Source of the DNA: JAFNAG01 sp963721405
GTDB taxonomy: Bacteria; Acidobacteriota; UBA6911
Length of the DNA stretch: 64,000 nucleotides
NCBI GenBank assembly: GCA_963721405.1
Contig: CAVRJA010000014.1
Location: 682,001-746,000, forward strand
Reading direction: 5' to 3'
The translations under genes were made by a program, and so were the position numbers. Shown one piece after another: positions 41,752 to 50,670 of this stretch. The notes under the pieces are model-generated. The model was not told the DNA's origin. It saw only the letters and a program-made list of their open reading frames with translations, and did not search any database. Every line of letters starts with the position of its first letter. Within the stretch, counting starts at the first letter, position 1.

Positions 41752-43383
41752 GTGTCAAACAGTATTTTGCGAATTCCGAAACCCACGAACGAGCCGGTGC
41801 TTGACTATGCTCCCGATTCGCCGGAGAGGGGCTCGCTCAAAGCGAAACTCCGGGAAATGCTCAGCCGGGAGATCGAAATCCCGCTCATCATAGGCGGCAA
41901 GGAGATCCGCACAAGCTCGACGGCGAAGGCTGTGTGCCCCCACGACCACGGCCGTCTTCTGGCCATCTTCCACCAGGCCGGTCCGAAAGAGGTGGACATG
42001 GCTGTCACGGCAGCGCGAAGCGCCTGGCAAACCTGGTCCGAGATGCCGTGGGAAACCCGTGCCGCGGTATTTCTCAAAGCCGCCGAACTTCTGGCGGGCC
42101 CGTGGCGCGATACGCTTAACGCTGCCACGATGCTCAATCAGTCGAAGACCGTCTACCAGGCGGAGATTGATGCGGCCTGCGAGATGATCGATTTCCTGCG
42201 CTTCAACGCCGCCTTCATGTGTGGCATCTACGAGCAGCAACCGGATAGTTCCCCGAAGATCTGGAACTATGTCGACTACCGTCCTCTCGAGGGATTCGTG
42301 TTCGCGGTTACCCCCTTCAATTTCACCTCCACCGGAGGGAACCTGTCGACCGCTCCGGCCATGATGGGGAACGTGGTGCTGTGGAAACCGGCTTCTTCGG
42401 CGGTTTTGTCCTCCTACTATATGATGAAGCTGATGGAAGCTGCCGGACTTCCCCCGGGAGTCGTCAACTTCATTCCGGGACGTGGCGGCAAGGTAGGGGA
42501 CCCGGTCATCGGCAGCCCTGACTTTTCCGGAGTCTACTTCACGGGTTCGAACAGCAGCTTCAACGCGATCTGGGAAGGAATGAGCCGGAATATCGGCCGG
42601 TACCGGAGTTATCCGCGGATCGTCGGCGAGACCGGCGGGAAGGACTTCGTGTTCGCGCACGCCTCGGCGGATGTCGACTCATTGGCGACCGCGCTGGTGC
42701 GTGGCGCCTTCGAATACCAGGGGCAGAAGTGCTCCGCGGCTTCGCGCGCTTACATCCCCAACTCGCTCTGGCCGCGGGTGAGGGATCGGCTGCTGGGCCA
42801 GGTCGCGGAGATCCGGATGGGGGATCCGACCGATTTCCGCAACTTCATGAACGCCGTCATCGACCGGCCGGCGTATGACACGATCATGGGCTACATCAAT
42901 TACGCCAAGGAGTCGCGCGAAGCCAGGATTCTCTGCGGCGGGAAGGGCGAAATCGCGCGGGGCTATTTCATCCAGCCCACGGTAGTCCATACGGAAAATC
43001 CCCGTTTCAAGCTCATGTCGGAAGAGATCTTCGGGCCCGTGCTCACGATCTACGTCTATGACGAGGCCAAATTCGACGAAGCCCTCGAGATTTGCGATAC
43101 CACCAGCCCCTACGCGCTCACGGGTTCCATCTTCTGCGCCGACCGCAGCGTCATCCTCAAAATGACCCGGCGACTGCGCCATGCAGCAGGCAACTTTTAT
43201 ATCAATGACAAACCGACGGGGGCCGTGGTGGGCCAGCAGCCGTTCGGCGGCGGCCGGGGGTCCGGGACCAACGACAAAGTGGGCTCCATGTTCAGCCTGT
43301 TGAAGTGGACATCGCCACGCGCGATAAAAGAGAATTTTGTGCCGCCGCGGAGTTTTGCGTATCCTTTTATGGGCGGGGAATAG
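41752..43383 (+). CDS. 1-pyrroline-5-carboxylate dehydrogenase
   Basis: A 543-residue aldehyde dehydrogenase that oxidises glutamate-gamma-semialdehyde to glutamate in proline (and arginine) catabolism. The sequence shows ITPFNF-like VTPFNFTSTGGNLSTAPAMM, the general-base segment VGETGGKD (E293) and the nucleophile C327 in YQGQKCSAASRAYIP; the C-terminal end NDKPTGAVVGQQPFGGGRGS is diagnostic for the P5CDH branch. It resembles the stand-alone (ALDH4A1-like) type, not PutA. Start is GTG at 41752 with GGAGG 7 bp upstream. No proline dehydrogenase gene is adjacent, so it is single in this window. Confidence 0.93.
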   Translation: MSNSILRIPKPTNEPVLDYAPDSPERGSLKAKLREMLSREIEIPLIIGGKEIRTSSTAKAVCPHDHGRLLAIFHQAGPKEVDMAVTAARSAWQTWSEMPWETRAAVFLKAAELLAGPWRDTLNAATMLNQSKTVYQAEIDAACEMIDFLRFNAAFMCGIYEQQPDSSPKIWNYVDYRPLEGFVFAVTPFNFTSTGGNLSTAPAMMGNVVLWKPASSAVLSSYYMMKLMEAAGLPPGVVNFIPGRGGKVGDPVIGSPDFSGVYFTGSNSSFNAIWEGMSRNIGRYRSYPRIVGETGGKDFVFAHASADVDSLATALVRGAFEYQGQKCSAASRAYIPNSLWPRVRDRLLGQVAEIRMGDPTDFRNFMNAVIDRPAYDTIMGYINYAKESREARILCGGKGEIARGYFIQPTVVHTENPRFKLMSEEIFGPVLTIYVYDEAKFDEALEICDTTSPYALTGSIFCADRSVILKMTRRLRHAAGNFYINDKPTGAVVGQQPFGGGRGSGTNDKVGSMFSLLKWTSPRAIKENFVPPRSFAYPFMGGE

Positions 43384-43498
43384 CTGGACCCCGCACCTCA
43401 TTTCATTCCCTACCGGCGCCGGATGACTGGACTGCCGGACGCAGCCAGGCATCTGTAATCGCTGACAATCGAAGACTGAATTTCAGGAGGTATTATTT

Positions 43499-44017
43499 AT
43501 GGCAATGGAACGACCGAACGGAACCACGTTTCAAGGAAACCCTCTCACGCTGATCGGCCCGGAACTGCGGGCCGGTGACAAGGCCCCGTCCTTTGCTGTG
43601 TGCACCCAGGAGCTTAAGCCGTTCACCCTCGCGGATACGAAGGGCAAGATCCGGCTGTTCAGCGCGGTTCCCTCTCTGGACACCCCGGTGTGTGATGCGG
43701 AAACGCGCCGCTTCAATGTGGAAGCGGCCAAACTCGGGGACAAAGTCGAAATCGTCACCGTCAGCGCCGACCTCCCGTTTGCCCAGAAGCGCTGGTGCGG
43801 CGCGGCCGGCATCGACAAAGTCAAGGTAGTCTCCGATTATTACGACCGGTCATTCAGCCAGTCGTACGGGACGCTGATCAAAGAGCTGCACTTGTCCAGC
43901 CGCGCTATCTTTGTCGTGGATGACAAGGACACCATCCGGTATGTGGAATATGTGCCCGAGGTGGCAAGCCATCCCGATTACGAACGCGCCCTCGCCGCGG
44001 TCAAGGCCCTCCTTTAA
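43499..44017 (+). CDS. tpx: thiol peroxidase Tpx
   Basis: A 172-residue atypical 2-Cys peroxiredoxin. The peroxidatic Cys is C65 in SLDTPVCDAETRRF and the resolving Cys is C100 in QKRWCGAAGI, the spacing of Tpx. It reduces hydroperoxides with thioredoxin in the cytoplasm (no signal peptide seen). TTTCAGGAGG upstream fixes the start. It stands alone between the P5C dehydrogenase gene and a repeat block; a promoter was not obvious. Confidence 0.95.
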   Translation: MAMERPNGTTFQGNPLTLIGPELRAGDKAPSFAVCTQELKPFTLADTKGKIRLFSAVPSLDTPVCDAETRRFNVEAAKLGDKVEIVTVSADLPFAQKRWCGAAGIDKVKVVSDYYDRSFSQSYGTLIKELHLSSRAIFVVDDKDTIRYVEYVPEVASHPDYERALAAVKALL

Positions 44018-44020
44018 TCG

Positions 44021-44090
44021 GAAAGCCCTTGTGGTGGCGCGCCACCGTTCATTGAAGACAGAAACTCATGGGCGCCAGGTTTCCGAAAAG
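44021..44090 (+). repeat. diverged third copy of module M2
   Basis: AAGCCCTTGTGGTGGCG and GTTCATTGAAGACAGAAAC (44047-44065) match the M2 copies at 36634 and 27778 with scattered changes; the match fades after the GGGCGCC. Confidence 0.6.
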
Positions 44091-44118
44091 CACCCCGTCA
44101 GCCCCGCGAGGGGCGGCA

Positions 44119-44446
44119 AGACAGTAGCCGGGGGCAAGCCGCGAAGCGGCGCAGCCCCCGGTCAGAGAGGAAAAGAGAATGCGCCCTGGAAGGGCGCGAG
44201 AAATCCGCTGCGCTGCCGGAGAAGTCCGGTTCATTCAATTGGGAACGACGCGGAGTGAGCGCCGTTTTCTGCCGCCCCTTCAGGGCTTGGTTGCTCTTTT
44301 CGCCCTGACCCCGGGCTGCGCTTCGAAGCTGTGAAAAAATCACATTTTCTATTTGCGCCTCCTATTGCTTTCAACGACTTAGAGGGGAACAAATGGCGAT
44401 TTCTTGATTTTTTCACAGCTTCTTCGCTTGCCCGGGGCTACTGTCT
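44119..44446. repeat. 328-bp element with nested inverted repeats
   Basis: The outer arms, beginning AGACAGTAGCC at 44119 and ending GGCTACTGTCT at 44446, are 21 bp long with two mismatches. The inner arms are a perfect 18-bp inverted repeat, GAAGCTGTGAAAAAATCA (44325-44342) with TGATTTTTTCACAGCTTC (44405-44422), around a 62-bp AT-richer centre. This is the form expected of a miniature mobile element or a large transcript-stabilising structure. Confidence 0.75.
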
Positions 44447-44829
44447 GACGCCACTCCGTGGCTGAAGCAGATCCATGCAGTGGCGACGGCAGACAGCTCC
44501 CGGGAGGGAAGGTTCCGGAGAGCGAGCGGTATCCGCAGGCTAAGGGACAATTGAGACCGTATCCTTCGCGCCACAGCGAATCTGCGCCCCGGCTGGGTAC
44601 CGCCGGGGCGCAAACTCACGAGGGGCGCGGGCGCGGAGTGATTCCCCATGACGGAAAATTGCTGCGGCTGCCTTGATTAATCGGGGCCGTTCATTGACAA
44701 TAGTGCTGGTACTTTCGCGTACCCACTTGCCTTCATTCGACCTCCGATCGATTGAACCAAACGATACGCGGACGCGTTCCATGCGATTGATCGCGACGTT
44801 TGAGACTTTCACCGGGAGACCTTAATTCG

Positions 44830-45873
44830 ATGATACGACCTTCCCTGGTCTTGATCTTTTCCTTGTTTGCATTCCTTCCATTGACGGGATCGGCGGCAAA
44901 AACCAGTCAGGACCCCAAAGCTGTGGCGACTCTGCCGGTTGCCACCCCTGATCCTGTGGTTGCCAAAGTTCTGGGCGAGGCCATTACGGAAAAACAGGTC
45001 CTGGACGTGATCAACCAGTTGGCGCGCAACCCGCAGGCTGACCCGCAAATGGTGCAGCAGAAGAACACAGCTTTTTACAAAGATGCTCTGGATACGCTGA
45101 TCGGCGGCATCCTGCTGCGGAATGAGGCCAAGGGAAAGAACATCGTCGCGGACAAGGCAAAAGTCGAGGAAACCTTCAAGTCGGTTAGAGGACAATTCCA
45201 GACCGAGGACGCGTACCAGAAAGCGCTGCTGCAACAGGGATTGACCGAAGCGGCTCTTCGCAATTCGATCGAGAGCAACGTGGTCTATCAGCAGGTGCTC
45301 GACATGGTGCTCAAAGATGTGCCGGCCGCCACCGATGCTGAAATCCAAAAGTTTTATGACGACAACCCGAAGCACTTCGAGGAGCCGGAACAGGTCCACG
45401 CCGCCCACATATTCCTGAAGGTGGACAAGACCGCGTCACCCGAGCAGAGAGCCGAAGCGCGCAGGAAACTCGAGGGGATCCGCGCCGACATCGAGGGTCA
45501 GAAGATCACGTTTGCCGAGGCCGCCACCAAGAACTCCGACGACAAATCCAGTGCGACGAGCTCTGGCGATCTTGGGTTTTTCGCTCGGGGGCAAATGCTG
45601 CCGGCGCTGGAAGACGCGGCGTTCGCGGCAAAGCCCGGAACGCTCACGTCAATCGTGGAGAGTGAGTACGGACTTCACCTGATCAAAGTCATTGAACTGA
45701 AGCCGGCGGGCAAGACGCCTCTGGTCAAGGTGACGCCGGACATCAGGAACTTCCTCGAACGCAAGGCCAAGCAGGATGCCACCAAGAAGCACATTGCTGC
45801 CCTGAAGGGGACCGTCACCATTGAAACAGTCATGACCGACGCAGAATGGAACAAGCGCAACGCCGGAAAATGA
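44830..45873 (+). CDS. periplasmic parvulin-type peptidyl-prolyl isomerase (SurA/PpiC-like)
   Basis: A 347-residue exported protein. The signal peptide (MIRPSLVLIFSLFAFLPLTG) sets the start at 44830. The N-domain (about 45-170, helical, with VVAKVLGEAITEKQVLDVIN and PQADPQMVQQKNTAFYKDAL) resembles SurA_N, and the parvulin domain follows (VHAAHIFLKVD, AEARRKLEGIRADI, SDDKSSATSSGDLGFFARGQ, ESEYGLHLIKVI). It probably assists folding of outer-membrane or secreted proteins. A GGGAGA precedes the start at some distance. It is convergent with the M28 peptidase gene. A lipoprotein cysteine is not seen, so it is soluble periplasmic. Confidence 0.9.
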   Translation: MIRPSLVLIFSLFAFLPLTGSAAKTSQDPKAVATLPVATPDPVVAKVLGEAITEKQVLDVINQLARNPQADPQMVQQKNTAFYKDALDTLIGGILLRNEAKGKNIVADKAKVEETFKSVRGQFQTEDAYQKALLQQGLTEAALRNSIESNVVYQQVLDMVLKDVPAATDAEIQKFYDDNPKHFEEPEQVHAAHIFLKVDKTASPEQRAEARRKLEGIRADIEGQKITFAEAATKNSDDKSSATSSGDLGFFARGQMLPALEDAAFAAKPGTLTSIVESEYGLHLIKVIELKPAGKTPLVKVTPDIRNFLERKAKQDATKKHIAALKGTVTIETVMTDAEWNKRNAGK

Positions 45874-46020
45874 CAAATTTTTTGGGGTGGGGCTCTTCCG
45901 ATTGCAATCCCAACTCATATACTGGTGCGATAAACCTTCTCTCCTAAAAGAGCCGTACCCATAAGATTTTTGCTCCCGTTTTTGTCTTTTAAGCTCCCCG
46001 GGTTGTTCAGCAGACAAGTT

Positions 46021-48708
46021 TCACCATTTAAAGGTGGTTCGCGCCCAATCCCACCCGGACAGCCCGCGGGCGTTGACTGCCTTCACGGCCACATGCAGTG
46101 TCTCCCCCTTCTTCAGGCCGGCTATACGGGCGTTCGGAGTCTTGACCGTCATAGTCTTAGCCGTGGGATTGCTCTCCGGCCCGTAAACAACGGTGTAGGA
46201 GACTACACCCTTTTCCGGGCTGGGTGTCCACGAAACCTCCAGCGTATCCCCCTTCATGCCGTTGGCCTTCACGTCTTTCACCCGGCCGGGGCTTGAGGCG
46301 AGCAACATGATCGAGGCGGCGCTCATCTTGGTTGCCTCGGCCACGAGTTGCTGGTTGACGGTTTCGAGCAGATCGGTCGCCTGGTGATAGTAAGGATTCC
46401 CCAGCACAGGATAGGAGCCGAGCCCGGCGACAATATCGCCGTAGCCGTCGTAAAAGGCCGCGGCATCGGTCGATTTATAGTAACGAGCATCATAGGTGAC
46501 CATGCGGGAAAACAGGAATGCCGCCGCGTGCTGCAGGTCGCGCATGCCGTCGTTCGCATATCGGATGGTGTTATCCAGCCGGTGATCGTTGGTCCAACCG
46601 ATCATGTCGTTGTTCAGCGCCCCCAGAAACTGTACCTTCTTCTCCTGGGCCTGGCGGACGAATTCGTGGCTCCCCAAGTCGCCGGCTTCCTCGCCGGTGA
46701 AGGCCGCGAAGATGATCGTCGCCGGCATCGGCGTCTTTGCCAGGATCCGCGCACTTTCGAGCAGCACGGCGATGCCGGTCGAGTTGTCATCTCCGCCCGG
46801 ACCGGCCGGGACGGAATCATAGTGGCTGGCGAGCACATAGACCAATTCGGGATTTTCGGCGCCCTTCAGGGTGGCGAGGACGTTTGCTGTCCGGATGTTG
46901 CCCCTCGCATCGAACCACTGATACTCCGGCTGATATCCGAAGGATGTGAAAGTGTTGTAGATATAGTCCCCGGCGAGCTTATTGCCCGGCTGGCCGATGG
47001 CCTTGGTGTCGAAATCAAAAAGGGCATCCTGATATTCGTAAAGCTTGGTGTTGGATACCTGTTCGGTGATCGCTCTGACGTTGCCCGCGATCGGACGGTA
47101 CATCGCCTCGCCGGCCGTGCGCAGCGCCTGTTCGGACTCGAGGTTGGCCTGAATCCGGGCAAGCAACGCATTCCTGGTGATCTTCTTGTTGAGATCGAGC
47201 AGATATACGCCCCGCTCGGGGGAGATCGTGTCGCCGTCGCGCTCGGCCACGACCAGGATCAGGTTTCCGGCCGGATTGGCTGCCCATTCGTACTCCGGGG
47301 CAATCGTTCGGACGGTGTTGTTGTGGAAGAGCTTGATGTTCTTCATCGTATCGAGATCATAGATATAGGATCTCGCATGGCGGCGCTCGCCCTTGATAGC
47401 AAGTATCCGATTGCCGGACAAGAACCGGGGCCCCCAATCGGGCTGAATCTCGCGAGAGACACGGACCTCGCCGGTGCCGTCGGACTTGATGCTGTAGATT
47501 TCCGTATTCTTGTTGCGTGTCCAGGGTGTCTCGAAGGCAATCCGTGAGCCGTCCGGGGACAGGGCAGCCGACCCGATTCTCTCCTGGGATTTCTTGACTG
47601 CTGCTGGGCTGAGCGGTTCGCTCAGTCTGAGGACTTGAATGCTGTTCTCGCCGCCTGTGCTGCTCAGGAAAAGGAGTGCGGAGCCGTCGGCTGAAATCGA
47701 AGGGGCGGCCGAGCCCGTGAAGCTGGCCGCCTTGCCATCGGTGAGGTTGAACACTGCAAACTCCACTCGCCGCCCCTGCGGGCCACCCGCGCCTCCACGG
47801 CCGCCGGCTGCCCCGCCGCGCCCGGCTGCATCACCTGCCGCCGGCTGGCCGCCCCGACTGCCACGCCCGGTCGGCTGGCCGCCGGCATCGGCTCGAGGGA
47901 ACGGGGACTGGGGAGCGATCGTGTAGATCAGATATCTGCCGCCCGGGACCGCAACCGGACCGGTCTTGAATCCGGGCCCGTTGGTGAGCTGACGCGGCTT
48001 GCCGGTTTCAGGAACCGCATAGACCTGGTTCGAGTCGGAGTCGCTCTCCCGGACTCCGGCAAAGTAGACTTCGCGACCGTCGGCGCTGAAAGCCAATCCC
48101 GCCTTCAGGAGTCCGTCGTCGTCCAGCCGCTGCTCTTTGCCGGCGGCAAGGTTGAGCAAGAGGAGATCCATGCTTCGTGACTCGAGCGACGACAGTTGCC
48201 GTTGCCTTGCCGACAGCGCCTGCCTGTCCGGGGTCGCGGCTTTGGTGAGGCCCTCGATCTCCTTACGCAAAGCCGCGATTTCCGGCGTGTCCTTGACCCG
48301 GTAAAAGGCGGCCAGGTCACCCGCAGGAGAGAAAACCAGGTTCTCGCCCCGGACTTCGGCAATTTGCTGCGGCTGCCGGTCGACGTTGAGGATGCGGGTC
48401 ACGACAGCAGGACGAGTCCCGCATTCATAGGCCGCAAAGCGTCCCGATGGGCTGAACCGGGGGGCGCGGCCGTCGTTCGTGAGTTCCAGGTCGGGATACA
48501 GCTCGCCCGTAATGAGGGCGATTTGTTCCAGCCAGCGGTCGCCGTCAGTTCCCTTCAGGATGGCCTCGAACCCGCTCAGGGCCGCGACATAGTCCCCCCC
48601 GTCCCAGGCGCGATAGGCTCGCTCGAAGGGTTCATCGAGCAGCTCCGGAGGCGCGGCAACCGAAGTACAGGCAACTATAAGAATCAAAAAAAGAAACGAT
48701 TTTTTCAC
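46021..48708 (-). CDS. secreted M28 peptidase with N-terminal propeller and FnIII domain
   Basis: An 895-residue exported multidomain protein. After the signal peptide (KKSFLFLILIVACTSVAA; the preferred start is GTG at 48708 with AGGT 7 bp before, an upstream GTG at 48723 is the alternative) comes a TPR-like stretch, then TolB-type propeller blades (about 85-470; RFSPSGRFAAYECG, AALSPDGSRIAFETPW) with a Gly/Arg-rich low-complexity insert near residue 285. The M28 peptidase domain (about 600-800) shows YVLASHYDSVPAGPGGDDNS, FAAFTGEEAGDLGS and NNDMIGWTND, i.e. the two-zinc ligands. A fibronectin III domain ends the protein. It likely releases amino acids from peptides outside the cell. Confidence 0.9.
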   Translation of the reverse strand: MKKSFLFLILIVACTSVAAPPELLDEPFERAYRAWDGGDYVAALSGFEAILKGTDGDRWLEQIALITGELYPDLELTNDGRAPRFSPSGRFAAYECGTRPAVVTRILNVDRQPQQIAEVRGENLVFSPAGDLAAFYRVKDTPEIAALRKEIEGLTKAATPDRQALSARQRQLSSLESRSMDLLLLNLAAGKEQRLDDDGLLKAGLAFSADGREVYFAGVRESDSDSNQVYAVPETGKPRQLTNGPGFKTGPVAVPGGRYLIYTIAPQSPFPRADAGGQPTGRGSRGGQPAAGDAAGRGGAAGGRGGAGGPQGRRVEFAVFNLTDGKAASFTGSAAPSISADGSALLFLSSTGGENSIQVLRLSEPLSPAAVKKSQERIGSAALSPDGSRIAFETPWTRNKNTEIYSIKSDGTGEVRVSREIQPDWGPRFLSGNRILAIKGERRHARSYIYDLDTMKNIKLFHNNTVRTIAPEYEWAANPAGNLILVVAERDGDTISPERGVYLLDLNKKITRNALLARIQANLESEQALRTAGEAMYRPIAGNVRAITEQVSNTKLYEYQDALFDFDTKAIGQPGNKLAGDYIYNTFTSFGYQPEYQWFDARGNIRTANVLATLKGAENPELVYVLASHYDSVPAGPGGDDNSTGIAVLLESARILAKTPMPATIIFAAFTGEEAGDLGSHEFVRQAQEKKVQFLGALNNDMIGWTNDHRLDNTIRYANDGMRDLQHAAAFLFSRMVTYDARYYKSTDAAAFYDGYGDIVAGLGSYPVLGNPYYHQATDLLETVNQQLVAEATKMSAASIMLLASSPGRVKDVKANGMKGDTLEVSWTPSPEKGVVSYTVVYGPESNPTAKTMTVKTPNARIAGLKKGETLHVAVKAVNARGLSGWDWARTTFKW

Positions 48709-48938
48709 GATCGAACCTCGCACTTTTGTGGCCGGGCTGGTAGAATTTCAACCTACGAATATCGGGCAACTCGCCGTTCGGACTTTCGAAGGAGCCGAGC
48801 GTAGCACTTAGACTCGGGAATATCCAGCGTTTTGGCTGGGAACACTTGCCAGCCCACCCGGGGAGTGGATTAAGATAAGGGTTTACTACTCCGGGACAAT
48901 TGCCTATAAATGTACCGGAAATGGAGGTCTGTCCAGAA

Positions 48939-50555
48939 ATGGCAACAGTGGATAAGGAAATAGCCCGGCAACCGGTGAACACGACATACAGCGGTGCGCC
49001 TACCAACAACATTACCAAAGGTCTGCCTAAGCAGGTCGAGTCGATCTGCCCGGATCCCGAATGTGGAAAAGTGATCCTGGCCCGCCTGTATGCGGAGGAC
49101 GGCAAAGTCTTTATGGAAAAGACCTGCCCCCAACACGGATACTATAAGGACTTGTACTGGTCGGACGTTGAGCTTTACCTCAAAGCGGAAAAATGGGAGT
49201 TCGGCGACGGCAAGGGTCTGTCCAACCCGTTCACAACCAGCGAAGTCTGCCCACGTGACTGCGGCATCTGCCAGAACCATACCAGCCACACTGCGCTTGG
49301 CAACATCGACCTCACGAACCGGTGCAACCTGACCTGTCCTATCTGCTTTGCCAACGCAAACGTTTCGGGGAAAGTCTACGAGCCCAGCAAAGAGCAGATC
49401 ATGGACATGCTCCGTCTTTACCGGGCAGAGCAGCCGGTCGCCGGCCGCCTGGTCCAGTTTTCAGGCGGCGAGCCGACCATCCATCCTGATTTCCTCGAGA
49501 TCCTCCGCGGTGCGAAAGAGATGGGCTTCAGCCACATCCAGGTTGCCTCGAACGGGATCAAGTTCGCGGATCCGGATTTTACGATGCGTGCCGCCGAAGC
49601 CGGGCTCCACACGATCTATCTCCAATTCGACGGGGTGGAGGATCGTGTCTACCGGCAGACCCGTGGCCGGAACCTGCTCGAGTACAAGCTGAAGACCGTG
49701 GAGGCGGTCCGGAAGGCAGGGATCAAGATTGTCTACGTGCCGACGATCGCGGGTGGAATCAACGAGGACCAGGTCGGCAAGATTCTCCGGTTCGCCCTCG
49801 ACAACATCGATGTTTCGAGCGGCATCAGCTATCAACCGGTTGCCATCACAGGCAGGATCAGCCACGAAGAGCGGCTGAAGCTCCGGTTCACGCTGCCGGA
49901 CCTGGTCCGCTGCATTGAAGAGCAGACGGGGATCGCCTCGAAGGACGACTGGTACCCTCTGAGTTTTGTGCAGCCGATCTCGAAAATCATCAGCGCCGTG
50001 CGCGGCGCCGACACCGTGCACATAACCTGCCATCCGCACTGCTCCCTGGGAACATACTTGTTTATCGAGCAGAGCACCGGGAAGGCAACCCCGATTACCC
50101 GGTTTACCGATATCGAAGGGATGTTCAAGGAGGTCGAGATTCAGGCTGCCAAGTCCAGGGCCAGTCGTTTCAAGCGCTTTGCCCAGATGAATGCATTCTT
50201 CCAACTGCAGAAGTACTACAAGAAGGACAAGGCGCCCGCCGGTCTCGATTTCACCCGTTTTCTCCAGACTCTGGACGGTTTCTTCGATAAGGAGACCGGT
50301 CGCGGCGCAAAGGATGGCACCTACACGAACAAGACCCTGCTAGTGGCAGGAATGCACTTCATGGATGCCTACAATTACGAGTTGGAACGGGTACGCCGCT
50401 GCACCATCCACTACGCCACGCCGTCGGGCCGGATCATTCCCTTCTGTGCTTACAACGGCGGCCTCGTCCACCGCACGGCCATGGAAGAGCAGTTTTCCAT
50501 TCCGATGGAGGAATACCGCCGGCGCCGGAAAGAAAAAGGCCAGGAAGTCTGCTAG
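48939..50555 (+). CDS. COG1964-type radical SAM protein, tetraether-lipid-synthase (Tes)-like
   Basis: A 538-residue multi-cluster radical SAM enzyme. An N-terminal rubredoxin/zinc-ribbon-like knuckle (C37-x4-C42, C63-x2-H66) precedes C104-x3-C108-x2-C111, and then the radical SAM cluster motif C129-N-L-T-C133-P-I-C136-FAN. SAM-binding stretches are FSGGEPTIHPDF and IQVASNGIKFA. C-terminal cysteines in VHITCHPHCSLGTYL and RRCTIHYATPSGRIIPFCAYN could hold auxiliary clusters. This layout is that of COG1964/MJ0619, which includes the archaeal tetraether lipid synthase joining lipid tails; bacterial homologues are candidates for membrane-spanning lipid synthesis. Function here is inferred. The ATG at 48939 follows GGAGG (48923-48927); it is followed 115 bp later by the activase gene on the same strand. 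Confidence 0.8.
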   Translation: MATVDKEIARQPVNTTYSGAPTNNITKGLPKQVESICPDPECGKVILARLYAEDGKVFMEKTCPQHGYYKDLYWSDVELYLKAEKWEFGDGKGLSNPFTTSEVCPRDCGICQNHTSHTALGNIDLTNRCNLTCPICFANANVSGKVYEPSKEQIMDMLRLYRAEQPVAGRLVQFSGGEPTIHPDFLEILRGAKEMGFSHIQVASNGIKFADPDFTMRAAEAGLHTIYLQFDGVEDRVYRQTRGRNLLEYKLKTVEAVRKAGIKIVYVPTIAGGINEDQVGKILRFALDNIDVSSGISYQPVAITGRISHEERLKLRFTLPDLVRCIEEQTGIASKDDWYPLSFVQPISKIISAVRGADTVHITCHPHCSLGTYLFIEQSTGKATPITRFTDIEGMFKEVEIQAAKSRASRFKRFAQMNAFFQLQKYYKKDKAPAGLDFTRFLQTLDGFFDKETGRGAKDGTYTNKTLLVAGMHFMDAYNYELERVRRCTIHYATPSGRIIPFCAYNGGLVHRTAMEEQFSIPMEEYRRRRKEKGQEVC

Positions 50556-50670
50556 GCCAAAGTTTATCGCATCAATTCCAGAGCGGAGATGCCGGTGCAT
50601 CTCCGCTTTGGTGCTTTCCGGGTTCACTATTTCACGCGGCCGCGATTGAAACGAGTGGAAATACCTGTCT

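Larger units (their letters stand above)
44018..44829. other. 812-bp intergenic repeat region with nested inverted repeats
   Basis: No gene was recognised. It begins with a diverged M2 copy (44021-44090), followed by the nested palindrome 44119-44446 (see separate entry) and then about 350 bp of unique, GC-rich sequence ending in GGGAGACC before the PPIase gene. Confidence 0.65.
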
